DNA of 64,000 nt from Ruminococcus flavefaciens (GCA_023667045.1 JAMPAU010000001.1:62001-126000); one strand, 5' to 3'; shown: positions 9,341-17,594, numbered from the stretch's first letter. The notes: generated by a model from the sequence alone, not told the origin. Made by a program: numbers and translations.

Positions 9341-10234
9341 TCAGTCGTTGTCTTTTCCTAAAAACCTGCTCACCAGTCTGTTTACAGCGTACATTACCGC
9401 AAACAATATCATACATATAGCCGAAGAATAACCCATTTCATAACGCACCCAGCCGTAGTCGTAGGCGTGTGTCATGACGGTATGGGCGTTATAGTCGGTA
9501 CTCGGAAAACCTACAACGTTCTGTATGACTGTTCCGGCAGTAAATGAGCTTACTATCTGCATGACTGACGCAAACATCAAGTGAGGTTTCATAGAGGGAA
9601 TGACTATATATACAAGTTCCTGCCACCTACTGCTTATGCCGTCTATCGCTCCGGCTTCATACATGGAATGGTCTATACCCTGCAACCCTGCACGCATTGC
9701 AAGAAATCCCGACCCTAACGACATCCACAACTGCACGACTATTGCAGTGCCGAGTACATAGTTTCCGTCGGTAAGCCACTGTATCGGAGATGTTATAAAT
9801 CCGGCACTTATCAGCAGAGAGTTTATATAGCCGTTCATGTCACCGCTGAAAATAACCCTCCATACGCTGTAGACATTAGCCATAGACGGTATATAGAATA
9901 TCAGTGTCAGAAATGTTCCCAGACGGCGAGGCAGAGAGTTTATCAGCCACGCCACAAGAAAACACATAATAAAACCCACAAGTCCAGTAATAACCGCAAA
10001 AACAAGCGTTATTCTTACGGACTTCATGAAAATCTTATCCGACAGAAAAAGTGCTGTGTAATTTGAAAGTCCCACAAACTTAGGTTTCTGAACCATATTA
10101 AAATCCGTAAAGCTCACCGGAACAGACATCACAACCGGCACAACCGTAAATATCACAAACAACACCATAAAAGGTGCTATCATAAGATAACATTCCCTGT
10201 TTTTTTTCAGTCCGGACAATATTTTCTTCAGCAC
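9341..10234 (-). CDS. Sugar ABC transporter permease (MalF type), first pair
   Basis: 297 residues with six predicted membrane segments and an EAA-type loop seen as HSMYEAGAIDGISSRWQELV. It sits directly downstream of the solute-binding protein, the usual order of a CUT1 importer. Start choice: GTG at 10234 follows AGGAAGG at good spacing. An earlier in-frame start at 10288 would overlap the binding-protein gene by 38 bases and has no visible site. The N-terminus is basic (LKKILSGLKKNRE), as expected for a cytoplasmic start. Confidence 0.87.
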   Translation of the reverse strand: MLKKILSGLKKNRECYLMIAPFMVLFVIFTVVPVVMSVPVSFTDFNMVQKPKFVGLSNYTALFLSDKIFMKSVRITLVFAVITGLVGFIMCFLVAWLINSLPRRLGTFLTLIFYIPSMANVYSVWRVIFSGDMNGYINSLLISAGFITSPIQWLTDGNYVLGTAIVVQLWMSLGSGFLAMRAGLQGIDHSMYEAGAIDGISSRWQELVYIVIPSMKPHLMFASVMQIVSSFTAGTVIQNVVGFPSTDYNAHTVMTHAYDYGWVRYEMGYSSAICMILFAVMYAVNRLVSRFLGKDND

Positions 10235-10250
10235 ACAAAACACCTTCCTG

Positions 10251-13115
10251 TCAGTTAAGATTTTCGTTTTTCCGTAAAATTTCGTCATTTATGTCACGGT
10301 TATACCACAGCAGAGTGTCACGTGGATTTGCCTTTTCGTTCACGACCTCACGGAATGCATTCATGATATTTCTTGTAACAGAATACGATGACGGAATAAC
10401 AGGTATCTCCACAAGTTCCTCACGCTGTGCGAAAAGTCTTGAAAGTTCGTTTTCCGACCATGACAGCTTTTTCAGTGCCTCAGTGTTTGCGGTGCTTAAA
10501 CGCCCCATAGTTCCCAGCATACCCTCTGTCTGACTGCCTAAACGCACTTGAGTGTCCGCACTGGTAAACCACTTTATATACTCCCATGCATTGTCAATAT
10601 TTTCTGCTTTATTGAAAATCACAGCACCAGATACGTTAGAGTTTGCAGAGTGCGAAACGTTGCCGTCGGTTACGGTTGCCGGAACTGGACAGAAATTCCA
10701 TAGTCCTTTTATCTCCGGAGAGACTTCAGTAAGCTGATAAAAAAATGAATAGTCTGCAATCACAAGAGGGTACTCGCCTGTCCGGAAACGGCTGAAAGCG
10801 TCATATGACTGCTCAAAACTGTATTCCGTGTAGAAGTCCGTCCACTGCTCAAAAGCCTTTACGGATTCAGCAGTATCAAACATGGACTTGTCTTTTTCCG
10901 GCGTGTAATAGTTAAGACCTCTCTGCAACATAAGCATTGCAAAGGTATGACCTGTTTCGGTTGACGGCGAAATATCCGCTGACGGTAAAACAAGTCCGGC
11001 AGACATATAGTTTCTCTGAAGTGCCGGCAACATATCAATTAAATCCTGCCATGTTTCCGGCGGTGTACTGTAGCCGAGTTCTTTCAATATATCAGTACGG
11101 TAAAAAAGCATGGGAAAATTCTGAGTTATCGGAAGTCCGTATACTCCGCCGTTGTATTCATAATGGGTCATGGCATTTTTCTGAAAACGTCCGGCGACCT
11201 CATAATAGTCCGGAAACTCTGAAACGTCCGCAAGCAGTCCACGCATTGCAAGGCTCACCGGATATTCACCGCCTAAAAACAACGCTATATCGGGAGCTTT
11301 TCCGGCAAGCGATGCCTCTACTATACCGCCTGTCACAAGACTGACAGATACTTGTATACCGGTTTCATTTATAAAACCGTCTGTGAGTTCTTTAATAACC
11401 TGTGCTTGCTCACGTCCGAGATTAACCCACACGTCAAGGGACTTTTCACCGGAAACATCAGACAATGTTGAATAGTCCTCAAAGAAAGACCCGAAAAACG
11501 ACTTTATACTGAACCATATCTTTTTAAAGAAATTTTCCTTACAGTCCGAAAACTCAACACCTGCCGTTGCAAACTCTATATAGTCTATTTCAAGTGGCTG
11601 GTTGCGGTATTCCCTCGACCACGCCGAAACAGACGTTATACTTTCCTTTATCTGTGAAAGATACTGTGGTATCTTCAAAGGCTTTTTAACGCACTTGTCA
11701 AGAATTACTGCCATATTTTCAATTATGTATGCTTCCGAGCCGGAACTTTCTGAAAGACTTTCAATACCCTGTTGAATTTCTTTCAGTTCCGCCGAAATAT
11801 CACACAGACTGTCAAGCAGTTCCGGAATTTTTTCATGTACGTAATAGTCCGTGTACTTGTCGGGGGGAGTGCCTGTAATCATGAGAATTTTTCTGTAATA
11901 TGTGTTGAGTTCGGAAACAGTATCGTCAAGCCGTCGTATGTAACTGCCAGTTTCTCCGGCGACGCACTCCATAGTAAAAGTATGGTCACGGTCAGCGGTA
12001 AGCCATATATATATACTTTCACCATCAGACTGTGGCGTGACAATATCCCATTTTTTATTATATCTGAAACTCACCTGACTGAGTTCTTCACAGGGTACTT
12101 TTCCGTCAACGTATATACGGCGGTTTGAACTGAATCCCCTCATCTGATTCTGACGGTACTTTATGCCGATTTTATACCAGCCGTCATTTTTTATATCTTC
12201 TTTTTTTATTGTCCACGTCGCTGACTGCAAGGATTTTTTCCAGTTGTCCGCCCCGAAAGTATTATACACTATTTTAACAGGGTCGGACGGCGAAACAAGA
12301 TAGTTTGAATTATCACAGGTGGGAAAAAGAGTTCTGTCGGATTTGTAAACCGCACTTTCGCCCTCTATTCTGAAAATATTTTCCGGCGTGGAGTAAATGT
12401 CAGCACCCGAAACGTACTCGCTGTATGAGGGCGGTTTTTCCGGATTGTACAGCCGGAAACTCTCCAGTGCAAATCCGGCACGCTCTGAACTGAACGTTAT
12501 TTCATGGCGACCTTTTTCAAGATAAAAAATAAGCGGTTCGCTGAAAAGCCCGTCAACGTCCATGAAGTCAACACTCTGCCACATACCCTGCTGAACCTGT
12601 GCCGGACGTATCTGATTACCGTGTGAATCATTATGTATATCGGTTTCGTTTACCCATACTTTATTCAGAGTTATGCGTGAAGCTGTATCATAAGGTATTT
12701 CGCCGTCAATGCTTACCGAAAACTCAATCAGTGAGCTGTCATTTTCGAGCGGAAAGTATGTCATATTAATGCAGTATATACCTGTTTCTGCAATGTCTGC
12801 ATTGTATGAGACATTGCCGTTACTGCTCTCCCATATGAGAACGTTTTCCATGCCGTCGCATTCAACCACCAAAAAAGTACCGTCTTCTGCTGATACGTAC
12901 TCACTGCCGGAAACTTCAATTATATCTGCCGGACGTTCTTCACCGGAATAAATGTCATAATACTCACTGTATGAAACGTCAGTGATATTTTCCTCAATGG
13001 GATAGTAGCTGTCATAAAGAAGACCGTCCGCATATGCCGGAAACTTAACGCTCCCCGACAAAAAAACAACTGCCATAAAGCACAGTGCAAGCCTTAAAAA
13101 AAGATTTTTTTTCAA
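10251..13115 (-). CDS. Extracellular sugar-binding protein fused to N-terminal CBM-like domains
   Basis: About 955 residues, roughly twice the usual length of a family-1 solute-binding protein. A signal peptide (MKKNLFLRLALCFMAVVFLS, ending near AYA) has no lipobox Cys. Two beta-sandwich regions (about residues 45-225 and 245-405), with motifs such as GIYCINMTYFPLE, KGRHEITF and DGWYKIGIKY, resemble galactose-binding or CBM6/35-type modules. A helical stretch follows (about 410-560). The solute-binding domain fills residues 580-955: KSLDVWVNLGREQ, GKAPDIALFLGGEYPVS, GGVYGLPITQNFPMLFYRTD. TTG start with AGGTGA 7 bases upstream. First gene of the operon. Without a lipid anchor it must be held by a partner or by the glycan itself; the ligand is unknown. 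Confidence 0.83.
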   Translation of the reverse strand: MKKNLFLRLALCFMAVVFLSGSVKFPAYADGLLYDSYYPIEENITDVSYSEYYDIYSGEERPADIIEVSGSEYVSAEDGTFLVVECDGMENVLIWESSNGNVSYNADIAETGIYCINMTYFPLENDSSLIEFSVSIDGEIPYDTASRITLNKVWVNETDIHNDSHGNQIRPAQVQQGMWQSVDFMDVDGLFSEPLIFYLEKGRHEITFSSERAGFALESFRLYNPEKPPSYSEYVSGADIYSTPENIFRIEGESAVYKSDRTLFPTCDNSNYLVSPSDPVKIVYNTFGADNWKKSLQSATWTIKKEDIKNDGWYKIGIKYRQNQMRGFSSNRRIYVDGKVPCEELSQVSFRYNKKWDIVTPQSDGESIYIWLTADRDHTFTMECVAGETGSYIRRLDDTVSELNTYYRKILMITGTPPDKYTDYYVHEKIPELLDSLCDISAELKEIQQGIESLSESSGSEAYIIENMAVILDKCVKKPLKIPQYLSQIKESITSVSAWSREYRNQPLEIDYIEFATAGVEFSDCKENFFKKIWFSIKSFFGSFFEDYSTLSDVSGEKSLDVWVNLGREQAQVIKELTDGFINETGIQVSVSLVTGGIVEASLAGKAPDIALFLGGEYPVSLAMRGLLADVSEFPDYYEVAGRFQKNAMTHYEYNGGVYGLPITQNFPMLFYRTDILKELGYSTPPETWQDLIDMLPALQRNYMSAGLVLPSADISPSTETGHTFAMLMLQRGLNYYTPEKDKSMFDTAESVKAFEQWTDFYTEYSFEQSYDAFSRFRTGEYPLVIADYSFFYQLTEVSPEIKGLWNFCPVPATVTDGNVSHSANSNVSGAVIFNKAENIDNAWEYIKWFTSADTQVRLGSQTEGMLGTMGRLSTANTEALKKLSWSENELSRLFAQREELVEIPVIPSSYSVTRNIMNAFREVVNEKANPRDTLLWYNRDINDEILRKNENLN

Positions 13116-13149
13116 GATAAAATCACCTGTATTTTTCTGTAATAAAATA

Positions 13150-13178
13150 ATTATATCAATTATATTAAAAGCTGTCAA
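13150..13178 (-). promoter_or_regulatory. Consensus sigma-A promoter of the double-permease operon
   Basis: On the minus strand TTGACA (13173-13178), 17-base spacer, TATAAT (13150-13155); a full consensus match. It lies just past the xre terminator and leaves a leader of about 28 bases before the TTG start at 13115. Confidence 0.8.
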
Positions 13179-13179
13179 C

Positions 13180-13208
13180 AAAAAAAGACGGTTTTCTGCA
13201 AACCGCCT
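13180..13208 (-). terminator. Rho-independent terminator of the xre gene
   Basis: On the minus strand a 9-bp stem (AGGCGGTTT paired with AAACCGTCT, one G-T pair), a 5-base loop and seven T. It separates xre from the operon promoter 2-7 bases further on, so the two are transcribed independently. Confidence 0.75.
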
Positions 13209-13215
13209 GTTAAGA

Positions 13216-13542
13216 TTATTCCGCTGAAAATTTTTTTATTTCTTCCTGTACAATACGTTCCATGTCGCATATTACCTTATATTTTGCACGGTCGGGAGTA
13301 AGCCTGTAAAGCTCAATGAGCTTTTTTTCATCACTGTTAAGGTTGCTCCGGTACTCGCCGAGAAGTATATAATCAATTGAAGTATTCAGATAACCTGCAA
13401 TTTTAATGAGAACATCGCCTTTAGGAAGGTTGCCTTTTTTCCAGTTGCCAGTACAGCCAGTACTTATGCCAAGACTGCTGAGCATATTTGTCACAGATGT
13501 TCCTTTTTCTTTGCAAAGTTCGTGAAGCCGTTCATAAAACAT
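13216..13542 (-). CDS. XRE-family (Cro/CI-type) transcriptional regulator
   Basis: 108 residues. The N-terminal helix-turn-helix (about residues 5-62) reads LHELCKEKGTSVTNMLSSLG then NWKKGNLPKGDVLIKIAGYL and NTSIDYILLGE, a classic Cro/CI layout. The C-terminal 45 residues are helical and charged and may serve dimerisation. AGGAGGG lies 8 bases before the ATG. Its promoter is back-to-back with a promoter reading the other way and the region holds two matched inverted repeats, so autoregulation and control of the divergent micro-ORF transcript are likely. Whether it also controls the ABC operon behind it is open; that promoter has no copy of the inverted repeat that I can see. Confidence 0.88.
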   Translation of the reverse strand: MFYERLHELCKEKGTSVTNMLSSLGISTGCTGNWKKGNLPKGDVLIKIAGYLNTSIDYILLGEYRSNLNSDEKKLIELYRLTPDRAKYKVICDMERIVQEEIKKFSAE

Positions 13543-13578
13543 ACAAAAAACCCTCCTTATTTTGTGGAAAACATAGAA

Positions 13579-13610
13579 AACTTATTAAAATAAGTTTAGT
13601 TGCTTGACAA
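13579..13610 (-). promoter_or_regulatory. xre promoter with inverted-repeat operator 1
   Basis: Minus-strand TTGTCA (13605-13610), 17-base spacer, TAATAA (13582-13587). The inverted repeat AACTTATTAAAATAAGTT (13579-13596) covers the -10 box. The -35 box overlaps by five bases the -35 box of the divergent forward promoter. This arrangement fits autorepression by the XRE protein (inference). Confidence 0.6.
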
Positions 13611-13631
13611 ACTCATAAAAATGAGTATAAT
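13604..13631 (+). promoter_or_regulatory. Forward promoter with inverted-repeat operator 2
   Basis: TTGACA (13604-13609), 16-base spacer, TATAAT (13626-13631). The spacer is almost filled by ACTCATAAAAATGAGT (13611-13626), which matches operator 1 in the form ACTYATWAAAATRAGT. The centres of the two repeats are 31 bp apart, about three helical turns, so two dimers could bind on one DNA face. Confidence 0.7.
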
Positions 13632-13774
13632 ATAATTATAGACAGAAAACAAAAAAATATTACAGCTTAACTATATATTATATCATATTCGGGCGTTTTT
13701 TTCAATAAAATTGTCGATATTTGTATAATTAATGTAAAAGAAATATGTTTTTTCAAAACAGAGGGAGTTATAAA

Positions 13775-13837
13775 ATGATAAAGTTATTATTTTTTGCAAT
13801 GCCCTTACTGGCATTTTATGTGCCTATGTTTAAGTAA
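13775..13837 (+). CDS. Micro-ORF 1, 20-residue hydrophobic peptide
   Basis: Reads MIKLLFFAMPLLAFYVPMFK with GAGGGAG 7-8 bases before the ATG. It would be one membrane-spanning segment with a Lys near each end. It is the first reading frame on the transcript from the operator-controlled promoter at 13604. Possible roles are a small membrane toxin, a signalling peptide or a membrane-protein regulator. No family recognised; the ribosome binding site and promoter context are the only support. Confidence 0.45.
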   Translation: MIKLLFFAMPLLAFYVPMFK

Positions 13838-13889
13838 AATACGCTTTAACGGCGTGTTTATAGAGTTTATATGAAAGGGGGACGTAAAA

Positions 13890-13958
13890 ATGTGGTGGCT
13901 TCTTGCTGTTGGTTGTGCAACCAGTGTAGGTTCAATTATATTATCATGCTGTAAGTAA
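13890..13958 (+). CDS. Micro-ORF 2, 22-residue Cys-containing peptide
   Basis: Reads MWWLLAVGCATSVGSIILSC followed by CK and a stop. AAAGGGGG lies 8 bases before the ATG. Hydrophobic, with two Trp at the start and three Cys. It is 52 bases after micro-ORF 1 on the same transcript and is followed by a strong terminator. An overlapping frame starting at 13871 has no ribosome binding site of its own. Function unknown; it could be a small toxin, a secreted signal or an antimicrobial precursor. Confidence 0.45.
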   Translation: MWWLLAVGCATSVGSIILSCCK

Positions 13959-13982
13959 TAATATAAAAACCTTAATAACAAA

Positions 13983-14024
13983 AAAACGGCTATCATGAAT
14001 TATTCATGACGGCTGTTTTCTTTT
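13983..14024 (+). terminator. Rho-independent terminator of the micro-ORF transcript
   Basis: A 17-bp stem with two G-T pairs and one A-C mismatch, built on TCATGAA-TTA-TTCATGA, with a TTTTCTTTT tail. It closes a transcript of about 380 bases that contains nothing but the two micro-ORFs. Confidence 0.8.
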
Positions 14025-14251
14025 ATACAGATTTGTGCATTGATACAGTTATTAAATTTAAGACCAGTATTTTTAGGGCATTTTAAATAAAGTTTCAAAA
14101 TAAAATTACGTTTTCAGTTAAATCTGATATAATATTTTAACCAATTATATATGTACAATATTTCCGGCATACAACGAATTATGCACTATCCACAACTTAC
14201 ATCATATCGTGACAGCAGGTTGTTTGCATATTGCTGAATACAGTAAGACTA
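14025..14251. other. Intergenic AT-rich stretch, no gene seen
   Basis: Between the micro-ORF terminator and the ABC exporter promoter. I find no reading frame with a ribosome binding site, no RNA motif and no clear repeat. Confidence 0.6.
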
Positions 14252-14280
14252 TTGACAAATTCTGAAAAATGTGATATTAT
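14252..14280 (+). promoter_or_regulatory. Sigma-A promoter of the ABC-2 exporter operon
   Basis: TTGACA (14252-14257), 17-base spacer, TATTAT (14275-14280). About 45 bases of leader precede the start at 14329. Confidence 0.75.
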
Positions 14281-14328
14281 TATGATATTATTTTGATAAT
14301 AAAATTTTTCAAAAAAGGAGTAACAAAC

Positions 14329-15069
14329 ATGGAAAAAGTCCTTGAAGTAAACGGACTTACTAAGCAGTACACCAAAGTGCTTGCGGTAAACAATGTGTCG
14401 TTTGATATAGGCAAGGGGGAAATATTCGCCTTTATAGGTCCTAACGGTGCAGGAAAAACTACCACTATACGCATGATTTCCACACTGCTGAAAACTACCT
14501 CCGGAGACGCTATAGTAGGCGGTTACAGTGTAAATAAAGAACCCGAAAAAGTCCGTGAGTGCATAACATACTTGCCCGACGAGGCTGGTGCTTACAAGAA
14601 TATGACCGGAATAAATTATCTCAAATTTATGGCTGGGCTTTTCTGTACAGACCCCAAACAGATTATTGACTGCGTAAACCGTGCTAAAGATATATGCGGT
14701 CTCGGCGACAGACTCAACGACAAGATAGGCAGTTACAGTCGTGGCATGATTAGAAAACTTCTTCTTTCCCGTGCCGTAATGACAAAGCCGAAACTCGCCA
14801 TTCTCGATGAGCCAACCAGTGGTCTTGATGTTCTGAACGCTATAGAAATCCGCAAGATGATTAAAAGGCTTGCACGTGAAGAAGGAATGTCATTTCTTTT
14901 GTCGTCGCATAATATGCTTGAAATAGAGTTCGTCTCAGACCGTGTGGGCATTATCGCCAAAGGACATTTAATGGTTACAGGTACGGGCGAGGAACTCAAA
15001 AAGCGTTACAATGCCGAAAACCTCGAAGAAGTATTTGAAAGGGTGGTGGTTGAGAATGAAATTCATTAA
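14329..15069 (+). CDS. ABC transporter ATP-binding protein (NatA/CcmA type)
   Basis: 246 residues, ATPase of an ABC-2 exporter. Walker A GPNGAGKTT (about residues 39-47), Walker B LAILDEPTSG, H-loop SSHNMLE. The signature motif reads YSRGMIRK instead of LSGGQ, a variation met in this exporter class. Start at 14329 has AAAAAAGGAG 8 bases upstream; an earlier in-frame ATG at 14293 lies in the leader with no site. The gene overlaps the permease gene by 14 bases. NatAB-type systems export Na+ or small molecules, and others export antimicrobials; the substrate here cannot be read. Confidence 0.9.
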   Translation: MEKVLEVNGLTKQYTKVLAVNNVSFDIGKGEIFAFIGPNGAGKTTTIRMISTLLKTTSGDAIVGGYSVNKEPEKVRECITYLPDEAGAYKNMTGINYLKFMAGLFCTDPKQIIDCVNRAKDICGLGDRLNDKIGSYSRGMIRKLLLSRAVMTKPKLAILDEPTSGLDVLNAIEIRKMIKRLAREEGMSFLLSSHNMLEIEFVSDRVGIIAKGHLMVTGTGEELKKRYNAENLEEVFERVVVENEIH

Positions 15070-16390
15070 CCTGCTCCAGAAAGAACTAAAAGAACTGATA
15101 AACGGTCAGATGATAGCAAGCCTTGTGATTATTCTTGTTGTTTTTATGGCTGTAGGAAATGTCACAAAGTCCGCTATGAACGAAGTTGTAAAGGACAGCA
15201 CAAATCCTGAAATAAACATCAGCGACCTTGATAATACTGATTTCACAAAAGGAATCGTTGAGGCACTCAAAACCGCCGGTGCTAAAGTAACGGAATTTCC
15301 TATTGACAGCGACGATTATGCATTTGTCCTTGAAAAAAACAACATAAAAAATATCGTAATTATTCCGGAGGGATTCACGGCTGACATCGAAAACCACGAA
15401 AAGCCGGAAATAATTACAGCCTCAAAAATGACTTCCGCCGCCACAATGTCCAATATGTCAACAGGCACTGACGGTGCAGTTACTCTTATAAGTAATATAA
15501 TAGCAAGCCGGATAGCTACTGAATATGGTATGTCGCCGGAAGATTTCGAGATGATAGAAAGTCCGATAGTACTTAATGAAAATACAGTAGTAGATGACAA
15601 ATCTGCTGAAGTATCAGTCAATACAATATTAAACCGTGTAATGAACCAGAATATGATACTGCCTATTGTAGTAATTCTGCTTATCATGATGACTTCACAA
15701 TCTCTTATAAGTTCAATATCAAACGAAAAAATAGATAAAACCCTTGAAACTCTCCTTTCAGCACCTGTTTCACGTACATCAATAATAACTGCAAAAATGC
15801 TTGCTGCTGCTGTGGTTGCACTTTTAAACGCCGTTGTATATATGATAGGTTTTTCGTCAGCCATAAAAAACGCAACCATGCACGTGGGGGATGTCGTTAT
15901 CGAAATGGCTGGAGATGTTCTTTCAGCAGACGACGCAATAAAACAGTTAGGACTTTCGCTTTCTGCCGGCGATTATGTGCTTGTCGGAATACAGCTTTTC
16001 TTAACTATCATGATATGTCTTTCAGTATCAATAATGCTTGGTGCTTTAGTGAACGATACAAAATCCTCACAGACAGTCATCATGCCTATCATGATAATGG
16101 CAATGATACCATATGTTATCTCAATGCTTGCCGATATAAACTCACTCCCCATGATTGCAAAAATATTTGTCTATGCTATACCTTTTACGCATACATTCTC
16201 CGCAATGTCTAATCTCATGTTCGGAAATATGACTGTATTCTATGGCGGTCTTGCATATCAGGTAGTTGTGTTTGCTGTATGTATGTTCTTTGCACTTAGG
16301 CTTTTCAAGTCTGACAAGATACTCACAATATCGCTTAACTTCGGTCAGAAGTCCAAATATAAGAAGTCAAAAAAATCCGTTGATGATTAA
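15056..16390 (+). CDS. ABC-2 family permease (NatB-like)
   Basis: 444 residues. One membrane segment near residues 20-40, a long extracytoplasmic domain (about 45-200), then a block of five or more membrane segments, the layout of NatB/YhaP-type permeases. The loop NEKIDKTLETLLSAPVSRTS is the coupling region usual for ABC-2 subunits. ATG at 15056 follows a GGTGGTGG site inside the end of the ATPase gene, indicating translational coupling. The C-terminus is very basic (KSKYKKSKKS). Works with the ATPase at 14329. Confidence 0.88.
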   Translation: MKFINLLQKELKELINGQMIASLVIILVVFMAVGNVTKSAMNEVVKDSTNPEINISDLDNTDFTKGIVEALKTAGAKVTEFPIDSDDYAFVLEKNNIKNIVIIPEGFTADIENHEKPEIITASKMTSAATMSNMSTGTDGAVTLISNIIASRIATEYGMSPEDFEMIESPIVLNENTVVDDKSAEVSVNTILNRVMNQNMILPIVVILLIMMTSQSLISSISNEKIDKTLETLLSAPVSRTSIITAKMLAAAVVALLNAVVYMIGFSSAIKNATMHVGDVVIEMAGDVLSADDAIKQLGLSLSAGDYVLVGIQLFLTIMICLSVSIMLGALVNDTKSSQTVIMPIMIMAMIPYVISMLADINSLPMIAKIFVYAIPFTHTFSAMSNLMFGNMTVFYGGLAYQVVVFAVCMFFALRLFKSDKILTISLNFGQKSKYKKSKKSVDD

Positions 16391-16404
16391 AGGAGACTGA
16401 CACT

Positions 16405-17586
16405 ATGAAAAAGTTTACAGCCATTCTTGTTATGACTGCTATGCTGTGTTCGCTTGTGTCGTGCGGACAAGATACAGCAGATGAAATTGAATCTTCCGTG
16501 ACATCAGTTGCGGAAGAATCTACAGAAGAAATCACAGAAGAAATTACCGAATCCGAAACGGCAGAAGTTGAGGAAGAACCTACAGAGGAAACAACGGAAG
16601 AAATCACTGAACCAGAAACAGAAGAAATATCAAAGGCTTCAGTCGTGGGAACAGAAGAATATGCAGAAGTCATTGAAAAATTACTTGAATACCAAAATAA
16701 TTACAGTTATGATGTAATAGATTTACTCTTTCCGGACAAATACTGCGATACAATAAAAGTACTTCATAAAGCAGACCTTTTCTCCTTATACGGTACTCTG
16801 GGTAGTGGTACAGTTCCAGTTGACTTAGGACTTATGAGTATTGATTCAGTAGAACCGGTAGCAGAAGAATATATGCCGTATTTTAACTTATATTATGGTT
16901 GTTATCAGCCTTTGTACGAATATATCGAGGAAAACGGCACGGAAAATCCCGATATAGATAAACTGTCTGAACTTATGTCAACGCCCTTAACTGAAGAACC
17001 TGATACATATTTCAATATCGAAAAAGCCGTGATTGTCAGCACTACAATATCCCGTGAGTTCAATAACGGTGAAGATGACCCCGATTATTTAAAAGTTGTA
17101 GAGCAAGAATACGTCCTATACTACATTGACGGCGAGGGCTGGAAAGTTGATACCATTACAATATGGAATCTATATGAAGAAGAACGAAAAATTGTACTTG
17201 AAGAACTGAGAACCCTTTACAGTGCCTCCGAAACAGTACTTTCCGAACTTCAAGAAACAGGTACGGAAATTCCAGAAAACTGCATTATCTGTTCCGACAT
17301 CAGCAGAAATTACAATGTAAGCGAGGAATTTTTAAATACGTTTGACAACGCACTTGACGGCTGTTATCAGAAAAAAGACGGTTTTGATTATTTTATCATG
17401 ATAAATGACGATGAGCTTGCCTGCGTGACAGGACAGTATGCCAGAAACCCAAGATCCTATCAGTCATTTCCGATGTTATACTGGTATGATGAAGACGGCT
17501 ATGTAATAGGTTCGTATGATGAACGCTACAATCTTTGTCTTGAAAGAATGAAAAACAATCAGCCACAATCCTACATGAAAGATTAA
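16405..17586 (+). CDS. Lipoprotein with acidic linker, unknown function
   Basis: 393 residues starting MKKFTAILVMTAMLCSLVSC then GQD, a lipoprotein signal with the lipidated Cys at residue 20. Residues 25-75 are nearly all Glu, Thr, Ser and Val (TEEITEEITESE-like repeats), a low-complexity spacer. The remaining 310 residues look globular, acidic and Tyr-rich, with no family I recognise. The leader resembles those of the lipoproteins at 1-2265. Third gene of the exporter operon, 14 bases after the permease, with AAAGGAG before the start. It might serve as a substrate or sensor partner of the exporter, an inference from position only. Confidence 0.8.
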   Translation: MKKFTAILVMTAMLCSLVSCGQDTADEIESSVTSVAEESTEEITEEITESETAEVEEEPTEETTEEITEPETEEISKASVVGTEEYAEVIEKLLEYQNNYSYDVIDLLFPDKYCDTIKVLHKADLFSLYGTLGSGTVPVDLGLMSIDSVEPVAEEYMPYFNLYYGCYQPLYEYIEENGTENPDIDKLSELMSTPLTEEPDTYFNIEKAVIVSTTISREFNNGEDDPDYLKVVEQEYVLYYIDGEGWKVDTITIWNLYEEERKIVLEELRTLYSASETVLSELQETGTEIPENCIICSDISRNYNVSEEFLNTFDNALDGCYQKKDGFDYFIMINDDELACVTGQYARNPRSYQSFPMLYWYDEDGYVIGSYDERYNLCLERMKNNQPQSYMKD

Positions 17587-17594
17587 TGATTAAC

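Noticed and set aside
10937-11344. 135-codon open frame antisense to the binding protein
   Set aside because: No ribosome binding site or family resemblance; the minus-strand frame is a clear solute-binding domain.
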